Positions 54,223 through 64,000 of a stretch of DNA of 64,000 nt are shown here, piece by piece. Within the stretch, counting starts at the first letter, position 1; each line of letters begins with the position of its first letter. The notes beneath the pieces were generated by a model. That model was given only the letters and a program-made list of their open reading frames with translations, had not been told where the DNA came from and did not search any database. Both the position numbers and the translations under genes were made by a program. The stretch spans positions 1 through 64,000 of the forward strand of contig NZ_NEEY01000004.1 of assembly GCF_002252085.1 (NCBI RefSeq), in the 5' to 3' direction. The stretch is from Aerococcus sp. 1KP-2016. Lineage in GTDB: Bacteria > Bacillota > Bacilli > Lactobacillales > Aerococcaceae.

Positions 54223-56318
54223 ATGGATACAAATACAAAAGAATTCCCTTGGATGGATACAAGTTTATCACCTAAGGAACGTGCAAGCTTACTTGTTGCA
54301 AATATGGATTTAGATCAAAAAATCAATCAATTACATGGTGCCAAAGCTACCATCGATATCTATGCAACAATGGATGGTATCGAAGATGACGAAGGTATGG
54401 AAAAATTGTCGGAACAAATCCAAGTAGAACGTCACTTGGATGCTATTGATGCGTTAGGCATCCCGCGCTACCGTATTACTAATGGACCGGTAGGTGTTGG
54501 AATGGGTGATGGTATGCCTAGTCCTAAAGCGATAGCTTTACCTATGACGATTGGGGTTGCTGCTTCTTTTGACCCAAATCTAGCATATACTTATGGGGAT
54601 ATTATCGGTGAGGAAACCTTTACTTTAGGCCAACATGTCCTTGAGGGACCAGCAGTTTGTCTACATCGTTTACCAATTTCAGGACGTAACTTTGAATACT
54701 TTTCAGAAGATCCATACCTATCAGGTGTGATGGGTGTAGAAATTACGAAAGCAATTCAAAGTCATGATGTCATTGCGATGGGGAAACACTTTGCTGTAAA
54801 TGACCAAGAAGATGAACGTTTCCGCTATTCTGTAGAAATTGACGAAAATGTTTTGCGTGAATTGTACTTACTACCTTTTGAAATGTTAGTCAAAGATGGT
54901 GAAGTTGCTGCCATCATGTCTGCTTATAATCGGGTTCGTGGTACTTACGCAACAGAAAATCGTTACTTATTAAATGACATTTTACGTAAAGAATGGGGCT
55001 TTGATGGCTATGTGCAAAGTAATTTTGGTCAGCACGTTCAGCTGCAGGATCATTGAACGCAGGGATGGACCATGAAATGCCAAATGCGAAATGGCTCAAT
55101 GAAACCAATATTAAAGTTGCATTAGCTGATCAATCTTTGGCAGAGGCGACGATTGACCGTGCTTTGATTCGTCGATTGACACAAATGTTTAAATTTAATG
55201 TGTTTGGTCGTGAATATAATCCTGGTGCCATTGATGCCAAAGCCAATGGTGCACGTGCACGTCGTATTGGTGAAGAATCGGCTGTTTTATTGAAGAATGA
55301 TAAAGGCTTATTACCTTTAAATCCAACAGCACATGACAAGGTATTGATTGTCGGACTTGCGAAATTTGCTCAATTTGCAACCCAAGGTGGTGGTGGTTCT
55401 TCGAAAGTAAATCCATTGTATACAGTAGCGCCAGCTGAAGGGATGACAGATGTTCTAGCTGATGTAGGTTCTTCAACAACAGTTGATTTATTTGTAGTAG
55501 CGGACGATTTAAGTAATTTAAATGAAGCAAAAGATGCGGTTGCTGCAGCAGATGCAGTCGTGATTATGGCAGGTTTAGTGGCTACTGAGGGTGCGGATAT
55601 GAAGACCCCACATCAACCCAAAGATCAAGATACTATGGTTGATGCATTGTTAGGTATAAACGACCATACTGTGGTTGTCTTAAAAGACTCTACACCAGTG
55701 GTCTTGCCATGGATTGACCAAGCGGATGCTGTCTTAGAATTCTGGAACCAAGGTGTTGAAGACGGACATGTAGTAGCTGACCTCGTATTCGGACGAGTAA
55801 ACCCATCAGGGAAAGTACCAACAACGTATCCAGCTCGTGATGAAGATATGATTTCATACGGTCACGAAGAACGTTACCCAGGTGTCAACGAAGGAGAAGG
55901 GTTCCCAACAATCCATTACTCTGAAGGTTTAGAAATGGGCTATCGTTGGTACCAAGGTCAAGGTGTAAAACCTGGTTTTGCCTTTGGTCACGGTTTATCT
56001 TATACGACATTCGATATCTCAAATGTCGCTGTTGATCAAGCAAGTTCTGATGGACATGCCCCAATCAATATTTCAGCAACTGTAACCAATACCGGTGACC
56101 GAGAAGGTGCAGAAGTTGTCCAAGTCTATGTAGGCATTCCAGTTGATGGCCAACCACCGATGCGTTTAGTTGGCTTCCAAAAAGTAAACTTACAAGCTGG
56201 TGAGCATCAAGACGTTGTGATTACCATCGATCCTTTCGCAACAAATCATCCATTAAGTGTTTGGGATGACGCGGCGCATGATTTTGTGGTTGAAGCAGGA
56301 GACTACCAATCTACGTAG
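54223..56318 (+). pseudogene. GH3 beta-glucosidase, frameshifted at the active site
   Basis: Frame 1 (54223-55056) holds the N-terminal GH3 barrel: RITNGPVGVG, LPISGRNFEYFSEDPYLSG and GKHFAVNDQEDERF. At 55029 one T is missing (GGTCAG for GGTTCAG), after which SARSAAGSLNAGMDHEMP continues in a second frame to 56318, with the C-terminal GH3 domain and a fibronectin III-like domain (VTNTGDREGAEVVQVYVGIP). Repaired length is about 698 aa, usual for the family. The expected nucleophile in QSDFG reads QSNFG here, so Asp appears replaced by Asn right beside the frameshift. No signal peptide: a cytosolic enzyme. Confidence 0.88.
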
Positions 56319-56650
56319 GAAATGCCAGTGACAACATCGTTACTAGCTTAACGCATACTATTCAATAATTTGGATGTTCAAAGGATGAGAGAAAAGGCGT
56401 TTAGCGTTCAACCAGCGGAAAATTGGTGGGCAAAGGGTTGCTTTTCGAACGTAGCTTCATGTTCTAACGTGGCTAAAGTTGTGCATTTCTTATCAAAACA
56501 ATTTTTAGGAAAGTAACTATATAAATATTGATACCTCATGCGAGAGGGGGCTTTGTTCAGCCCTCTTTTTGATTTTCTTTAGGTTATCGGTACTTCTTTT
56601 GCTTTATTTATTTTATAATAGAAGAAAGATGATTTTTAGGAGATGATTTG
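56319..56650. other. Gap with terminator
   Basis: No gene is seen in 332 bases. AGAGGG(GG)CT pairs with AGCCCTCT (56543-56566) and is followed by T5, which probably ends transcription from the GH3 gene. A TATAAT-like box at about 56614 may start the next gene. Confidence 0.7.
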
Positions 56651-57079
56651 ATGGAATTACAAGATTATATGGATGTATTAGCAAAGATAGGGGCGGCTGT
56701 GTTTGCGACTGTAGATGCGGATGGGAAACCACGCACGCGATATGCCAACGTAGGTGTTGCGAATGAGAATGGCATTTTTTTCATGACTAAGGAAAGTAAT
56801 GATTTCTATAAGCAATTGATGGCAAATGAACATGTTTCAATTTCAGGTTTGTTGAATGATGAAGATGGTATTCAAGCAATTACGGTGGATGGCAAGGTGC
56901 GCGCGGTGGATCAAGCCTATTTAGAAGCGATTTTGAAGGATAATCCTTATGTAAAAGATGTGTATCCGGATGAAGAAAGTCGTAAGGATGTTGTGGCTCT
57001 ACAAGTGTATGAAGGCCATGGTTCTTATATGAATTTGAAGGCACATAGCAAAGGGACGTTTGATTTTTCAGCTGAGTAA
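56651..57079 (+). CDS. Pyridoxamine 5'-phosphate oxidase-fold protein
   Basis: 142 aa split-barrel flavin-binding family; ATG 56651 with AGGAGATGATT upstream. Residues AAVFATVDADGKPRTRYANV and IFFMTKESNDFYKQLMANEHVSISG follow the PNPOx-like general-stress pattern. Too short to be true PdxH. Probably binds FMN or F420-like cofactor or haem; role unknown. Confidence 0.85.
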   Translation: MELQDYMDVLAKIGAAVFATVDADGKPRTRYANVGVANENGIFFMTKESNDFYKQLMANEHVSISGLLNDEDGIQAITVDGKVRAVDQAYLEAILKDNPYVKDVYPDEESRKDVVALQVYEGHGSYMNLKAHSKGTFDFSAE

Positions 57080-57118
57080 AAAGTAAAATTTGGTGGCGGA
57101 TATGGGCAAACGGATGAG

Positions 57119-57862
57119 GTGATTGGACGTGGGGATCAGAAAAATCGATCGCGATTGTATCCAGATGATGAAGCATTTGGTTTTAAGCAATTTTTCGTAG
57201 GGGCTTTACTTGTCATCTTTTGGACGATTGCCTACATGTTTATTGTGGCAGTTCCGCAAGTGTATACTATGTATGGAAACACGCTAGATGGTAATATGTT
57301 GGTCTTGCTCGGTATTTTGAGCTTGCTTTTCATGTTTGTGATGACTGTTTGGTTCTATCGAAGTTACCAAAAGAAGCATCCACAGAATTTCCAATCGCTC
57401 ACGAAGAAAGATTTGCTTCATGTTGCAGGTTTATATTTGGGTATCTTGATTTTTAAAGTTGTCATGAGTCAACTCATGGCTTGGGTTTATGGTACTGAGA
57501 CGACAGTTAATGATGAAATGATTTTTGGAATGTTGGGCGATAACCCACACATACTCTTATCACTAAATCTAGGACTAAGTGTCATTACCTTGGCTCCAGT
57601 CATGGAAGAAATTATTTTCCGTGGCATGATCGGCAAAGGGATGTTCCAAGAAAAGTATTTTTGGCCTGCCATTATCTTAAGTTCGCTCTTCTTTTCTAGT
57701 TTGCATTTATCAGGCAACGTGATTTCTTTTCTATTATATGCTGGAATCGGTTCAGCTTGTTTTATGGCTTACTGGAAGCATAAAAATTTGAAGGCTGCAA
57801 TCCTCCTTCATTTTTTAAATAATTTACCTGGTGCATTACTTTTAATCTTTGGCTTGTATTAA
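57119..57862 (+). CDS. CPBP-family intramembrane metalloprotease
   Basis: 247 aa with about six or seven membrane segments. The catalytic motifs of the CAAX protease/bacteriocin-processing family are present: VMEEIIFRGMIG (EExxxR), FFSSLHLSGN (His) and LLHFLNNLPGA. The GTG start at 57119 is uncertain; no clear ribosome site with good spacing is seen. Substrate unknown; relatives act in bacteriocin immunity or prenyl-protein processing. Confidence 0.85.
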   Translation: MIGRGDQKNRSRLYPDDEAFGFKQFFVGALLVIFWTIAYMFIVAVPQVYTMYGNTLDGNMLVLLGILSLLFMFVMTVWFYRSYQKKHPQNFQSLTKKDLLHVAGLYLGILIFKVVMSQLMAWVYGTETTVNDEMIFGMLGDNPHILLSLNLGLSVITLAPVMEEIIFRGMIGKGMFQEKYFWPAIILSSLFFSSLHLSGNVISFLLYAGIGSACFMAYWKHKNLKAAILLHFLNNLPGALLLIFGLY

Positions 57863-57883
57863 AAGTGTACAATTTAGACATTT

Positions 57884-57918
57884 ACCTAGCTATTTGAAAA
57901 ATAGCTAGGTTTTTTTAC
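57884..57918 (+). terminator. Intrinsic terminator after CPBP gene
   Basis: ACCTAGCTATTT pairs perfectly with AAATAGCTAGGT around a short loop, followed by T6. Confidence 0.95.
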
Positions 57919-57933
57919 GCCACTTTTCGATAT

Positions 57934-58183
57934 TGTTACAGAATTATTACGATATATTTGCATTTTATAATCATTTTTCAAATTCTAATCCTTTCTTAAA
58001 CTAAACTTAAAACATTGATGAAGCACGTTTTCTTTATGGTTTCTTAAAACTTTAATCGCAAGGCTTTCAAATTAATTGCTATTTTTGGCGAACTTATTTA
58101 GAAAAAGAAGCGAAAAGTGTAAGAAAGAGTAAATAATTTGTAACCTGATTGTTACGGAAATCACGACCTCGCATGTATATAAT
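57934..58183 (+). promoter_or_regulatory. WalR boxes and promoter of the wall hydrolase gene
   Basis: TGTAAC-CTGAT-TGTTAC at 58139-58155 matches the WalR (YycF) consensus of two TGTWAH halves five bases apart exactly. A second site TGTTAC-AGAAT-TATTAC (57934-57950) differs by one base. A TATAAT box lies at 58178-58183, 22 bases past the perfect site, a position for activation. Confidence 0.85.
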
Positions 58184-58218
58184 AGCAATGTAAACAATTT
58201 TCAGGGGGTAGAAAATTT

Positions 58219-59652
58219 ATGAAGTATTCAGTTAAGAAAATGGTTGGAACATCTCTAGCCACGTCCGCTGCATTAGCAGCCTTTGCAACAACAAATGTTT
58301 CAGCCGATGAGTTATATACAATTTCATCAGGCGACACGCTATCATCAATTTCACGCAAATTTGATTTACCAATTGCGGATATTGCAGAAGCAAACGCAAT
58401 CAGCAATATCGATTTGATCATTGCTGGTGAACGTTTAAATATTCCTACATTAGAAACACCAGTTGTAGCGAAAACTAAACGCGTTGCAGATGCTGCTAAT
58501 GTTTACTCAGTAGTAGCGGGCGATACATTAAATAAAATTGCTGCTGATTTTAACACAACAGCACAAACTTTACGTGACTTAAATGGCATCACTGGTGACT
58601 TAATTTTAGTTGGGCAACAACTTAAAGTTGCAGGTGAAGTTGCTCAAACAGCTCCAGTAGCTGACACAACTACAGATACAACAACTGATTTAGAAACACC
58701 AGTAGTATCTGCACCAGTTGCAGCAGCACCAGTAAACAACTATGTAGCTGATGAAAATGGTAACTACACAGTTGTTGCAGGCGACTCTATCAACAAAATT
58801 TCAGCATCATTTGGCGTTTCAGCAGCGGAATTACGTTCTGCTAACGGCTTATCAGGTGATTTAATTATCGTTGGTCAATCTTTAGCTATTCCTGGCTTAG
58901 CAGTTGTTGCTGAAATACCTGCAGCTGAAGTGGTAGCAGAAACGCCAGCAGTTGAAGAAACTGTAGTAGAAGCACCAGCTGTAGTAGAAACAACAGTTGT
59001 TGAAGAAACTGTAGTAGAGACACCAGCTGTTGAAGAAGTAGTAGTAGAAACACCAGTTGTTGAAGAAACTGTAGTAGAAACACCAGCTGTTGAAGAAGTA
59101 GTAGCAGAAACGCCAGTAGTTGTTGACTACAATGTTGAAGATGACGCGGCAGCAGAAGAAGCAGCGGCTCAAGCGGCTGCAGAAGAAGCAGCGGCTCAAG
59201 CGGCAGCAGAAGAAGCAGCGGCTCAAGCGGCAGCAGAAGAAGCAGCGGCTCAAGCGGCAGCGAAAGAAGCAGCAGCTCAAGCTGGTAACGTAACAGCATT
59301 ATTAAACAATGCTTATGCACAAGTTGGCGTTCCTTACTTATGGGGTGGTAAAACACCTGCAGGATTTGACTGTTCAGGTTTTGTATACTATGTATACCAA
59401 CAAACATACGGTGTTAACGTTGGTGGATCAACAGCATCACAACAATATGCTGGTCCTAAGATTTCAGTATCTAGCGCACAACCAGGCGACTTAATCTTCT
59501 GGGGTTCTTATGGATCTCCATACCACGTAGCAATTTCATTAGGTAATGGTCAATACATCCATTCTCAACGTCCTGGTGAAACTGTTCACTCAGAATCACT
59601 TAACCCATACTGGGCACCATCATTTGCTGTAAGCATGGCTGCTTACAACTAA
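58219..59652 (+). CDS. Secreted LysM-NlpC/P60 peptidoglycan endopeptidase
   Basis: 477 aa. A signal peptide (MKYSVKKMVGTSLATSAALAAF..NVSADE) is cut near residue 30. Three LysM modules follow: YTISSGDTLSSISRKF (about 32-77), YSVVAGDTLNKIAADF (about 95-138) and YTVVAGDSINKISASF (about 182-225). Then come a repetitive VVETPAVEE linker and an EEAAAQAAA repeat of about four units. The C-terminal NlpC/P60 domain has the catalytic Cys in GFDCSGFVYYVY and His in SPYHVAISLGNG. Cleaves stem peptides during wall growth. A perfect WalR box upstream and walR just downstream make it a likely WalRK target. Confidence 0.95.
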   Translation: MKYSVKKMVGTSLATSAALAAFATTNVSADELYTISSGDTLSSISRKFDLPIADIAEANAISNIDLIIAGERLNIPTLETPVVAKTKRVADAANVYSVVAGDTLNKIAADFNTTAQTLRDLNGITGDLILVGQQLKVAGEVAQTAPVADTTTDTTTDLETPVVSAPVAAAPVNNYVADENGNYTVVAGDSINKISASFGVSAAELRSANGLSGDLIIVGQSLAIPGLAVVAEIPAAEVVAETPAVEETVVEAPAVVETTVVEETVVETPAVEEVVVETPVVEETVVETPAVEEVVAETPVVVDYNVEDDAAAEEAAAQAAAEEAAAQAAAEEAAAQAAAEEAAAQAAAKEAAAQAGNVTALLNNAYAQVGVPYLWGGKTPAGFDCSGFVYYVYQQTYGVNVGGSTASQQYAGPKISVSSAQPGDLIFWGSYGSPYHVAISLGNGQYIHSQRPGETVHSESLNPYWAPSFAVSMAAYN

Positions 59653-59676
59653 GCTCAATTTAAATATTAAAATTAA

Positions 59677-59716
59677 AAAAGATCGAGATTCTTACCCTCC
59701 TCGATCTTTTTTTTTG
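59677..59716 (+). terminator. Intrinsic terminator after the wall hydrolase
   Basis: AAAAAAGATCGAG pairs with CTCGATCTTTTTT, then more T; separates the hydrolase from walR. Confidence 0.95.
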
Positions 59717-59869
59717 TAAGTAAAAATGGTGTTTTTGTTTTGTAAAAAAACACTATGAAAGCCCTTAAAGTAGCTAGATTGGCAATTATAAATAAAGGTG
59801 TTAAAATAAAGCGATAAGTCAATGTTACATTTCCAAGATCAGATTTTTTAAAATCAAGGAGTATAAATA

Positions 59870-60586
59870 ATGAAAAAAATATTAATAGTGGACGATGAGA
59901 AACCAATCTCAGATATTATATCGTTTAACTTAAAAAATGAAGGCTATGAAATCGATACAGCCTACGATGGGGAACAAGCATTAGAAAAATTTGAATCATT
60001 TGAACCGGATTTGGTTGTATTAGATTTAATGTTACCAAAAATTGATGGACTAGAAGTTTGCCGTCAAATTCGTAAAGAAAGCCAAGTACCTATTATTATG
60101 CTGACAGCAAAAGATAGTGAAATTGATAAAGTACTTGGTTTAGAAATGGGTGCGGATGATTATGTGACAAAACCTTTTTCAAACCGTGAGTTAACAGCCC
60201 GAGTAAAAGCAAATATTCGTCGTAACAATGTAGTTATTGAACAGGTTGCGCCTGAAGAAGAGGCTGCTAATGAGAATATAATTGAAATTGGGGACTTAAT
60301 TATTCATGAAGATGAATATATTGCGTCTAAAAACGGTGTGGATGTTGAATTAACCCACCGTGAATTTGAGTTGCTTCATTATTTGTCACAACATATTAAC
60401 CAAGTAATGACAAGAGAGCACTTGCTACAAACTGTATGGGGTTATGACTATTTTGGTGATGTGCGTACAGTAGATGTAACCGTGCGTCGTTTACGTGAAA
60501 AAATTGAAGAAAACCCGAGCCATCCTAAAATTTTGATTACACGTAGAGGTGTTGGTTATTTCTTGAAGATTCCTACACAAGAATAG
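59870..60586 (+). CDS. walR: Response regulator WalR (YycF)
   Basis: 238 aa OmpR/PhoB-type regulator, the essential wall-homeostasis regulator of Firmicutes. Receiver domain with [13 protein letters not shown], phospho-Asp52 in [12 protein letters not shown] and [18 protein letters not shown]; the DNA-binding winged helix contains [27 protein letters not shown] and [25 protein letters not shown] precedes the ATG. walK follows 9 bases after its stop. Confidence 0.97.
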   Translation: MKKILIVDDEKPISDIISFNLKNEGYEIDTAYDGEQALEKFESFEPDLVVLDLMLPKIDGLEVCRQIRKESQVPIIMLTAKDSEIDKVLGLEMGADDYVTKPFSNRELTARVKANIRRNNVVIEQVAPEEEAANENIIEIGDLIIHEDEYIASKNGVDVELTHREFELLHYLSQHINQVMTREHLLQTVWGYDYFGDVRTVDVTVRRLREKIEENPSHPKILITRRGVGYFLKIPTQE

Positions 60587-60595
60587 AGGCAGGGT

Positions 60596-62476
60596 ATGGC
60601 GAAATCTAAGAAAAAATCGGGCATCCCTTTTTTCAAATCTATTTATTTTAAAATACCTATCATATTCATATTAACCTTACTGATCTCGTTGCAAATTGTG
60701 GGGGCGTATTTTATACGTTCACTTGAAACAGAGATGCTTACTTCTTTTGATGAGCAGGTTACGAGTCAAACAACATTCCTAATTGCTAATATTCAGACAG
60801 TGATGGAAGATGAAGATTTAAGTGAAGAGGATAAAGAGACACAAATTGATGCTATTTTGCGTCGTTTTAATGATGATGGTGTATTAGAAATTCAATTATT
60901 TGATAGCAATGGTTTCCTCTTGGCCACATCTAATCCAACTTCACAGTCGTTTATTGGCCAAAGAACCGTGGATGCAACGATTGAGGAGACTTTATACACG
61001 GGTATTCGAAGCGAAACTACAGGTTATGATGCAACACAAGAAATTAGGGTGAAGAAATTCGTCACCCCTATTTTTTCAACGGCATCTTCTGGCGCTATGA
61101 TTGGTATTTTAAATGTATCTACTAATTTAGAAACCATTTACAACCAGGTGCAAAATATCGTATCACTATTTCTAATTGCTTCAGGTATTTCACTTGTATT
61201 TACTACTGGATTAGCGGTGTTAATTTCAAGACAAATTATTAATCCCTTACAAAAGATGCGCGATCAAACCAAGCAAATTGCGGAAGGGAATTATTCAACT
61301 ACCTTGGATATCAATAGTGAGGATGAGATGGGCCAACTTGCGGAGTCTATCAATTACTTGTCTGTGAGGGTTGGAGATGCGCAAGATTTAACCGAGGCAG
61401 AACGGCAAAGATTGGATTCTGTGCTACGTCATATGACAGATGGGGTTATTGCGACCGACAGACGTGGAAAAATCACGATTATTAATGATCGTTCGTTGAA
61501 TATCCTTAATAAAACGCAAGAAGAAGTCATTGGAGAGTCCATTATTGAAGTCCTTGATTTATCCGATCGCTTCTCATTTAGAGAATTATTTGATCAACAT
61601 GAATCAATCTTATTAAATTATGGCACTGCTGAAGAGGAGACCATTATTCGTGCAGAATACTCGGTTATTCAACGGGAATCTGGCTTTATTTCTGGTTTAG
61701 TTTGGGTTTTGACTGATATTACAGAACACGAAAAAATTGAACGAGACCGTAAACAATTTGTGTCGAATATTTCACATGAATTACGTACACCATTAACAAG
61801 CGTACGCTCATATTCTGAAGCTTTGGTCGATGGCGCAATCAAGGATGAGGCTGTAGCCGTTGAGTTCTTGAATGTTATTCAGACGGAAACAGATCGTATG
61901 ATTCGAATGATTTCAGATTTACTTCACCTATCACGGATGGATGCTAAGCAACAGGTGTTAAATCGTGAATTGGTGATTTTCAAAGATCTTGTGAATCATG
62001 TGTTAGATCGTTTTGAAATGATGTTACAATCGGAAGATTATGAAGGTAAAAATTATATTATCAAACGTGAATTAATGGAAGAAGAAGTCTGGGTTGAAAT
62101 TGATCAAGATAAGTTAATTCAAGTAATCGATAATATCATGAACAATGCGATTAAATATTCACCTGATGGCGGGATTATTTATGTTCGATTGATGTCCACA
62201 CATAACCAACTTGTACTAAGTATCCAAGACCAAGGTTTAGGTATACCTCAAGATTCAATTCCACATTTATTTGATCGTTTCTACCGAGTGGATAAGGCTA
62301 GATCACGGGCCCAAGGTGGTTCTGGTTTAGGTCTATCTATCGCTAAAGAAGAAATCGAACTACATAATGGTAAAATTTGGGTCAACTCTATCGAAAATAA
62401 AGGGACAACTTTCTTTATTTCCCTACCATTTGAAGAATTCGATAGCGATGAGTGGGCTGGAGAGGATGAGTGGCTG
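60596..62476 (+). CDS. walK: Sensor histidine kinase WalK (YycG), open into WalH
   Basis: About 627 residues up to the WalH methionine. Order: first membrane segment (PIIFILTLLISLQIVGAYF), an extracytoplasmic domain, second membrane segment near 185-205, HAMP, PAS (MTDGVIATDRRGKITIINDR), HisKA with the phospho-His in FVSNISHELRTPLTS (about His394), and HATPase with NIMNNAIKYSPDGG, DQGLGIPQ and GGSGLGLSIA. GAGGCAGGG gives the ribosome site. No stop follows LPFEEFDSDEWAGEDEWL; the frame continues directly into walH. A single extra base before 62467 would end walK at the TGA 62467-62469, so a read error is possible. Confidence 0.93.
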
Positions 62477-64000
62477 ATGAAGAAGAAGAATAGATGGCAA
62501 TGGATTATTCATGCTTTACTAGCGCTCTTAGCAATTATTAGTCTGGTGGCCTCTATTAGTAATCTATATGGGCCTAAACTCATCAATAGTTGGATTAGTC
62601 AAGTAACGGAAGATAGTACCAGTGATACAAATACTGGCATGAATAACATGGCTATTTCTAATAATACTAGTGATGACGAAGGTAACGAATTAACCAATGC
62701 CATTGCTGCACAGAAATTAATTGTCCATAGTGAAACGGATGGTTATGAAGCCATATACGATTTTGGTACCATCAAAGAATTTAAAACGATAGTATCTAAT
62801 TTTGAATATGAATCTGCTTATGAAGAAGACTCTGCTTACAATATCCGTAATTTCGCAGCTTCTCAGGGATTTATTGAAGGTAAGTTAACCAATGAAACAC
62901 CGGCAAATTTATTCTTAGCGGATGCTTTGCAATTACCGGTTGATTTACAAGAAATGGCAATTTCCAGTTACATATATATACTTGGAACGAATCAAGTATA
63001 TTTAGTGAATGATGCGGAAAACGTTGCGTATGGTCTAACGGTAACGAACGAAATAGCTGAAATAGAAGAAATGACAAATAACTTTCTCGCTGAACATGAT
63101 CATGCCTTGACACCAGTTGTGCCAGTAAGCTTGGCTGATAGTTTGACCTATGTTTCAACTGAAGAAAATCACTTAAATAAGTTAACCTATTTACAAGAAC
63201 GTCAACCAAATACCTACTTTTTAAATCATTTCTTTGAAACACCCGAAGATATTCATGACTATTCTTTAAACTCAATTGCTCGTTATTATACTGAGGGACG
63301 ACAATTGACGATTAACATGGAAACATTTGAGGTAACGCTACTTCAAAATGTGAGTGAAGAAGTTGCAAGCAGTCTTAACGCACAAGTAATGGCGACCAAT
63401 AGTGCAATTGCAGATATTATACCTGATCAAGATTCTTGGTTATATGCCGAATACGATGGAAGTAATGGAGATATCATTAACTATCGTAAATATGTGAATT
63501 CACAACCTGTGTTTGGTAATAATTATGTTGCTAAGACACAATTTGTGATGAATGGGGACCAAATTAAAAATATTTATCTGTCTTCACTAACGATTCAAAC
63601 ACAAGTTTCAGATCTTTCAGAAGCTTATACCATAATGAGTGGTGTGGATGCGTTAAATTTATTAAATAATGCAGGCTACGCGAATCAAGACATTTCCGAG
63701 TTGGTACTAGGCTACCGTTGGGTGCAAAATCCGGAAACGTCACGTCTAGTGGAATTGGTACCTTCGTGGCATGTGCAAATGGGCGATGAATGGTATATTT
63801 TGGAAAATCTTGTGGATATGACCAAATATCCTTCACTTGCGACCAGTTATACAGAAACTGGCGAACCAGTTGACTTATCCGTTTACTTTAGCGATTTAAG
63901 TGATCCGGTTAGTGAAGAAGCGGTGAAAACACCAGTTGAGGAAGATCTGTCCGCAACACTTACGGCTGAGGAACTATCCGCATCATCTGAGTCAGTTGTA
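62477..64000 (+). CDS. walH: WalH (YycH)-like regulator, partial at window end
   Basis: At least 508 residues; the frame is still open at 64000. It begins MKKKNRWQWIIHALLALLAI, a short basic tail and one membrane helix, then a long extracytoplasmic part, as in YycH proteins that restrain WalK through membrane contacts. Recognisable YycH-like stretches include the NMETFEVTLLQNVSEE and YRKYVNSQPVFGN regions and a C-terminal part (VLGYRWVQNPETSRLVELVPSWHV). GGAGAGG at 62459-62465 could initiate it separately. It is in the same frame as walK with no stop between. The 3' end is not in the window. Confidence 0.8.
   Translation, partial: MKKKNRWQWIIHALLALLAIISLVASISNLYGPKLINSWISQVTEDSTSDTNTGMNNMAISNNTSDDEGNELTNAIAAQKLIVHSETDGYEAIYDFGTIKEFKTIVSNFEYESAYEEDSAYNIRNFAASQGFIEGKLTNETPANLFLADALQLPVDLQEMAISSYIYILGTNQVYLVNDAENVAYGLTVTNEIAEIEEMTNNFLAEHDHALTPVVPVSLADSLTYVSTEENHLNKLTYLQERQPNTYFLNHFFETPEDIHDYSLNSIARYYTEGRQLTINMETFEVTLLQNVSEEVASSLNAQVMATNSAIADIIPDQDSWLYAEYDGSNGDIINYRKYVNSQPVFGNNYVAKTQFVMNGDQIKNIYLSSLTIQTQVSDLSEAYTIMSGVDALNLLNNAGYANQDISELVLGYRWVQNPETSRLVELVPSWHVQMGDEWYILENLVDMTKYPSLATSYTETGEPVDLSVYFSDLSDPVSEEAVKTPVEEDLSATLTAEELSASSESVV

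Noticed and set aside
58886-59407. Minus-strand frame opposite the wall hydrolase linker
   Set aside because: Leucine-rich translation arises from the reverse of the Ala/Glu/Val repeats; no start signal.

Overview
The window looks like chromosomal DNA of a low-GC Gram-positive bacterium of the order Lactobacillales. The case rests on short AT-rich intergenic DNA, strong GGAGG ribosome binding sites, many PTS genes, CcpA-type cre sites, a water-forming NADH oxidase, acetolactate decarboxylase and a walRK locus. I would place it near Aerococcaceae or Carnobacteriaceae, but the genus is not proven by anything I can read. I see no rRNA, tRNA, CRISPR array or transposase gene.

Layout. 0.2-5.4 kb: a three-gene restriction-modification-like system in which one adenine methylase appears divided between two polypeptides at its NPPY motif. 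5.4-8.8 kb: two tandem TPP riboswitches, each with its own terminator, then a thiamine salvage operon (thiM, frameshifted thiE, thiD, tenA). 8.8-11.6 kb: two hypothetical genes and an Old Yellow Enzyme-type reductase. 11.6-12.5 kb: nested non-coding repeats. 12.5-20.2 kb: a short-chain acyl-CoA pathway (acyl-CoA dehydrogenase, LysR regulator, thiolase, hydroxyacyl-CoA dehydrogenase, enoyl-CoA hydratase, CoA transferase) with strong cre sites, then a metallo-beta-lactamase-fold hydrolase. 21-29 kb: a CBS protein and a cre-controlled locus joining a galactitol-type PTS to a class II aldolase, an archaeal-type triose-phosphate isomerase, two YjbQ-family proteins, a SorC regulator and a LicT-type antiterminator. 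29-33 kb: acetyltransferases and small proteins. 32-38 kb: a cellobiose-type PTS divided over both strands, with a GntR/UTRA regulator and a broken 6-phospho-beta-glucosidase. 38-53 kb: housekeeping and accessory genes (RNA methyltransferase, rhodanese, LOG protein, acetolactate decarboxylase, metallopeptidase, transporters, gpmA, NADH oxidase). 54-57.9 kb: a frameshifted GH3 beta-glucosidase, a PNPOx-fold protein and a CPBP protease. 58-64 kb: a LysM-NlpC/P60 wall hydrolase behind a clear WalR box, then walR and walK; walK runs in frame into walH, which leaves the window.

Three non-coding repeat families (called A, B and C here) occur twice each. One copy of A sits inside a copy of B, which suggests small non-autonomous mobile elements.

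Several genes (thiE twice, the LicT gene, an SDR, an AI-2E transporter, a GH3 gene) each lack a single base within a short homopolymer. The shared pattern suggests consensus errors in the assembly at least as strongly as real gene decay. It also bears on the walK-walH fusion, which should be checked against reads before being believed.
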